The notes under the pieces were generated by a model, which worked only from the letters and a program-made list of their open reading frames with translations, was not told the DNA's origin and did no database searches. Position numbers and translations under genes: made by a program. Below are positions 57,301-60,300 of a DNA stretch of 64,000 nucleotides, in pieces. The stretch lies in NCBI GenBank assembly GCA_029964075.1, contig CM057130.1:3658001-3722000 (forward strand), given 5' to 3'. Source of the stretch: Patiria pectinifera. Its lineage: Eukaryota; Echinodermata; Asteroidea; Valvatida; Asterinidae. How positions within the stretch are numbered: the first letter of the stretch is position 1; each line of letters begins with the position of its first letter.

Positions 57301-60300
57301 AAGCGAGCAATGATGCTCGACTTTGTGGGTTTGAAATGCTTCTCAAGTCTGTCCACTAGTTCTTGATATGTAGCTTCGTTTGGTTTCTTAGGGGCAAGAA
57401 GATCGCTAATCAGCTTATATGTTTGTGAACCAACGACAGAGTTGAGTATGGCCCTTTTGCGTGCTGCGTCGGAGATATTGTTCGCCGCGAAATATTCGCC
57501 GAGACGATCAGTGTACATTTCCCATGTCTCTTTCTTTTCACAAAACTCTCCAATATTGCCGAAAGTAGCCATGATGTATTAAGAAACGAATCCCGTACTT
57601 ACTGACACCATGAAGAAAGTTATGGACTCCGATATGATAGGAACTATTCCAGGTTTATTGTACGACAAACACGAGTTCACATAGGAACATGTAAGCGGCC
57701 ATGTTAGGAGTGATGCATGCCGGGATACATGGATTAGACTTGCTACAATGCATCGATTAGATGGGAATCGCTACAATTTCTATACCAAAGGTCTCAAAGC
57801 GCTTCACAATTATTACCCCTGTTCATCAGGCTATGAGACCATTTCTTTCGGCAGCAGCTCGAGATCAGCGCAATCTGAATTCTACCTTCACAGGTACCCA
57901 TTTATACTCCTGGGTGGAGAGAGGCGATTGTGGTAAAGTGTCTTGCCCAAGAACACAAGCACCATGGTCCCAGTCAGGGTTTGAACCTGCATGAGTTGGA
58001 CACTGCGACCACTGGACCAGGTGCTCCATATTGACCCGTTAGCCATTGTAAATGCATTGTATTACACCGTATTGACTTTTTGCTGAAACCATAAAACTAT
58101 AGGATCTTGGGTCGGTTTGGGGGATAGGGCTGTGCATTGGAACCATGTACCCGAGAACCCGACCGTTAATGTCAGGAACCGGTTCCAGATTATGGAATTG
58201 GCCACCCGTAACCAACTTTGCAAATTACTTATTAACTTCCCAGTCAATGAAAAAAGAAAGGTTTCGAATGTCAGTGGTAACATTTTCAAAATGAAAAAAA
58301 ACAGGATACATGGAAAACCAAAACCAATTTCACGTTTTATGATGCTTGCAAAAGTTGCAGTTTTCACCACATAGCTAAAAAGCTCACTGTATACACTCTA
58401 TCTAGATATTTTTATCTTTATTTTTTAGTAGGGTACCCCGTTCCTGTACTACCCGTAAATGCACACCCCTATTGAGGGCGGTGTAAGGCGTGTTAACAGC
58501 CAGTGCCCTTTGGGGTAGTAGGGAGTAATGCATTTAATAAAAAAGCCACATTACCTGTGGTCAGGGAGCTTGACCTGGACACGCTGGTGGTTATATCTAA
58601 CTCTTCCCCGGCCACAGCCCTGACTGACACGGTGTAGACCGATCCAGGCAGAAGCTTTCGCAGGGTAAATCTGGGCGTCTGGCTGGCCCCAACGGTGACC
58701 GAGTTAGTGGAGCTACCGTCCTGCGGCAGGTAGTCCAGGAGGTAGAAATCCACCACCCCGCTGGACGGCTGCCAGCCGACGGTGAGAGTAGTCGAGGTGG
58801 ATGCTAACCTGAACGGGATGCCCGGCTGGGCGGCACCTGAGGGTGGGGCATTGTGGGAATGTGTTTATGCGGTGTATGCATTGCTCATCGAGGGCACTAC
58901 AGGGTGTCCCAAAACAAGAAAAAGTTGTGCAAGCAGATATCCTCTAATTTATCAAAACCTACTTAACATGAGGGTTCTATATGTATGTAACGCTGTGTGA
59001 ACACACAGTGGTCTCCCCCACTGGAGCTGTCGCAAGAAGTGACAAAGCACCATGTAACCTTCATGCAGAGATTTGTTTCATTTTATATTATACAAATGTT
59101 GTGAAAACTGAAACGTGGAAAAATCCGAGAAAATTTAAAGTTTTCTTGTAAATACAACAAATTGAGTTTCAAGCTGACTTACGGGTGCGTTGGTTTATAG
59201 ACAGAGTCAGCGTGGGAGTGACCACTACCTCGATGGTGTACAACTCTCCGGGGGTCAAGACCGGGAAGTTTCTGGTCGCAAACACTCTGTTGGCATCGAC
59301 GCTCTGTACTTGTAGGGCACCCCGGCCGGAGCTGGTCGGATAGATGTAGACCTGGTAGATGGAGCCGGCGGCCAGGTTCTCATGCCAGACAACGGAGATC
59401 TCGCTGGTGGTGTAGCTGCTGACAAAGATCTCGTCCAAGTTGATGTCAGCTATAGGAGGAGAGATTAAATATCATTTTGTTACAGAAATTTAAGGTAAAT
59501 ACTTGTAAATATTTTATGACTGCCGAGGGTTGTAGTTTGCAGTCAAGACATCACAAGTGAATCACAGTCAAGTCATTCACTTCGCAGGTCATCACAAGTC
59601 AATCAGAGGTCACCAAAAGTCAATCGCAGGTCATCACAAGTCAATCTGAGGTCATCACAAGTCAATCAGAGGTCATAACAAGTCATTCGCAGGTCATAAC
59701 AAGTCATTCGCAGGTCATCACAAGTCAATCTGAGGTCATTACAAGTCAATCATAAGTCAATCAGAGGTCATCACAAGTCATGCGCAGGTCATCACCAGTC
59801 ATTTGCAAGTCATCACAAGTCAATCAGAGGTCATCACAAGTCAATCACAAGTCAATCAGAGGTCATCACAAGTCATGCCCAGGTCATCACAAGTCAATCA
59901 GAGGTCACCAAAAGTCATTTGCAGGTCATCACAGGTCATCACGGTCAATTATGGGTAGTCAGAAGTCAATCACAAGTAAATTGCAACTCAATCACCGGTC
60001 ATCGCAAGTCGTCACCGCTTACTGCTTGTGCACAAGTCGATCACAGGTCATCAAAAAAAATCACATACCAGTTCCACATCATTTTGTCATTGATTATATG
60101 TGATTTTACTTGTCATTGATGGGTGAATGAAGTGTGATTCAATTTGTGATGGACCTGACTGACACATCTCTGTATTTTCAAGTAATTTAACCAAAAGAAG
60201 CCACATCCCTTTTCACAATACCCCCCAATGTATTTGTGATGAAGATCTTTTTGCCCTTTTTAGGGAACGTCTTAATTATAAACCTTGAAACATGCAGCTT

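Larger units (their letters stand above)
53019..57775 (-). mobile_element. Full-length Ty3/gypsy LTR retrotransposon (4,757 bp)
   Basis: Complete element in the intron between D5 and D4, in the same orientation as the host gene. It has paired 165-bp LTRs (one mismatch), a 5-bp target duplication ATTTC (53,014-53,018 and 57,776-57,780), a primer binding site next to the 5' LTR, gag-protease and pol frames, and a purine tract before the 3' LTR. Frame 1 ends in the protease and pol follows in the -1 frame. Near identity of the LTRs and two intact frames point to a recent insertion. Pol order is RT, RNase H, integrase, typical of Ty3/gypsy. Two zinc knuckles and protease in the gag frame suggest a Mag-like lineage, as known in sea urchins, but that is a guess without a tree. 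Confidence 0.96.
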
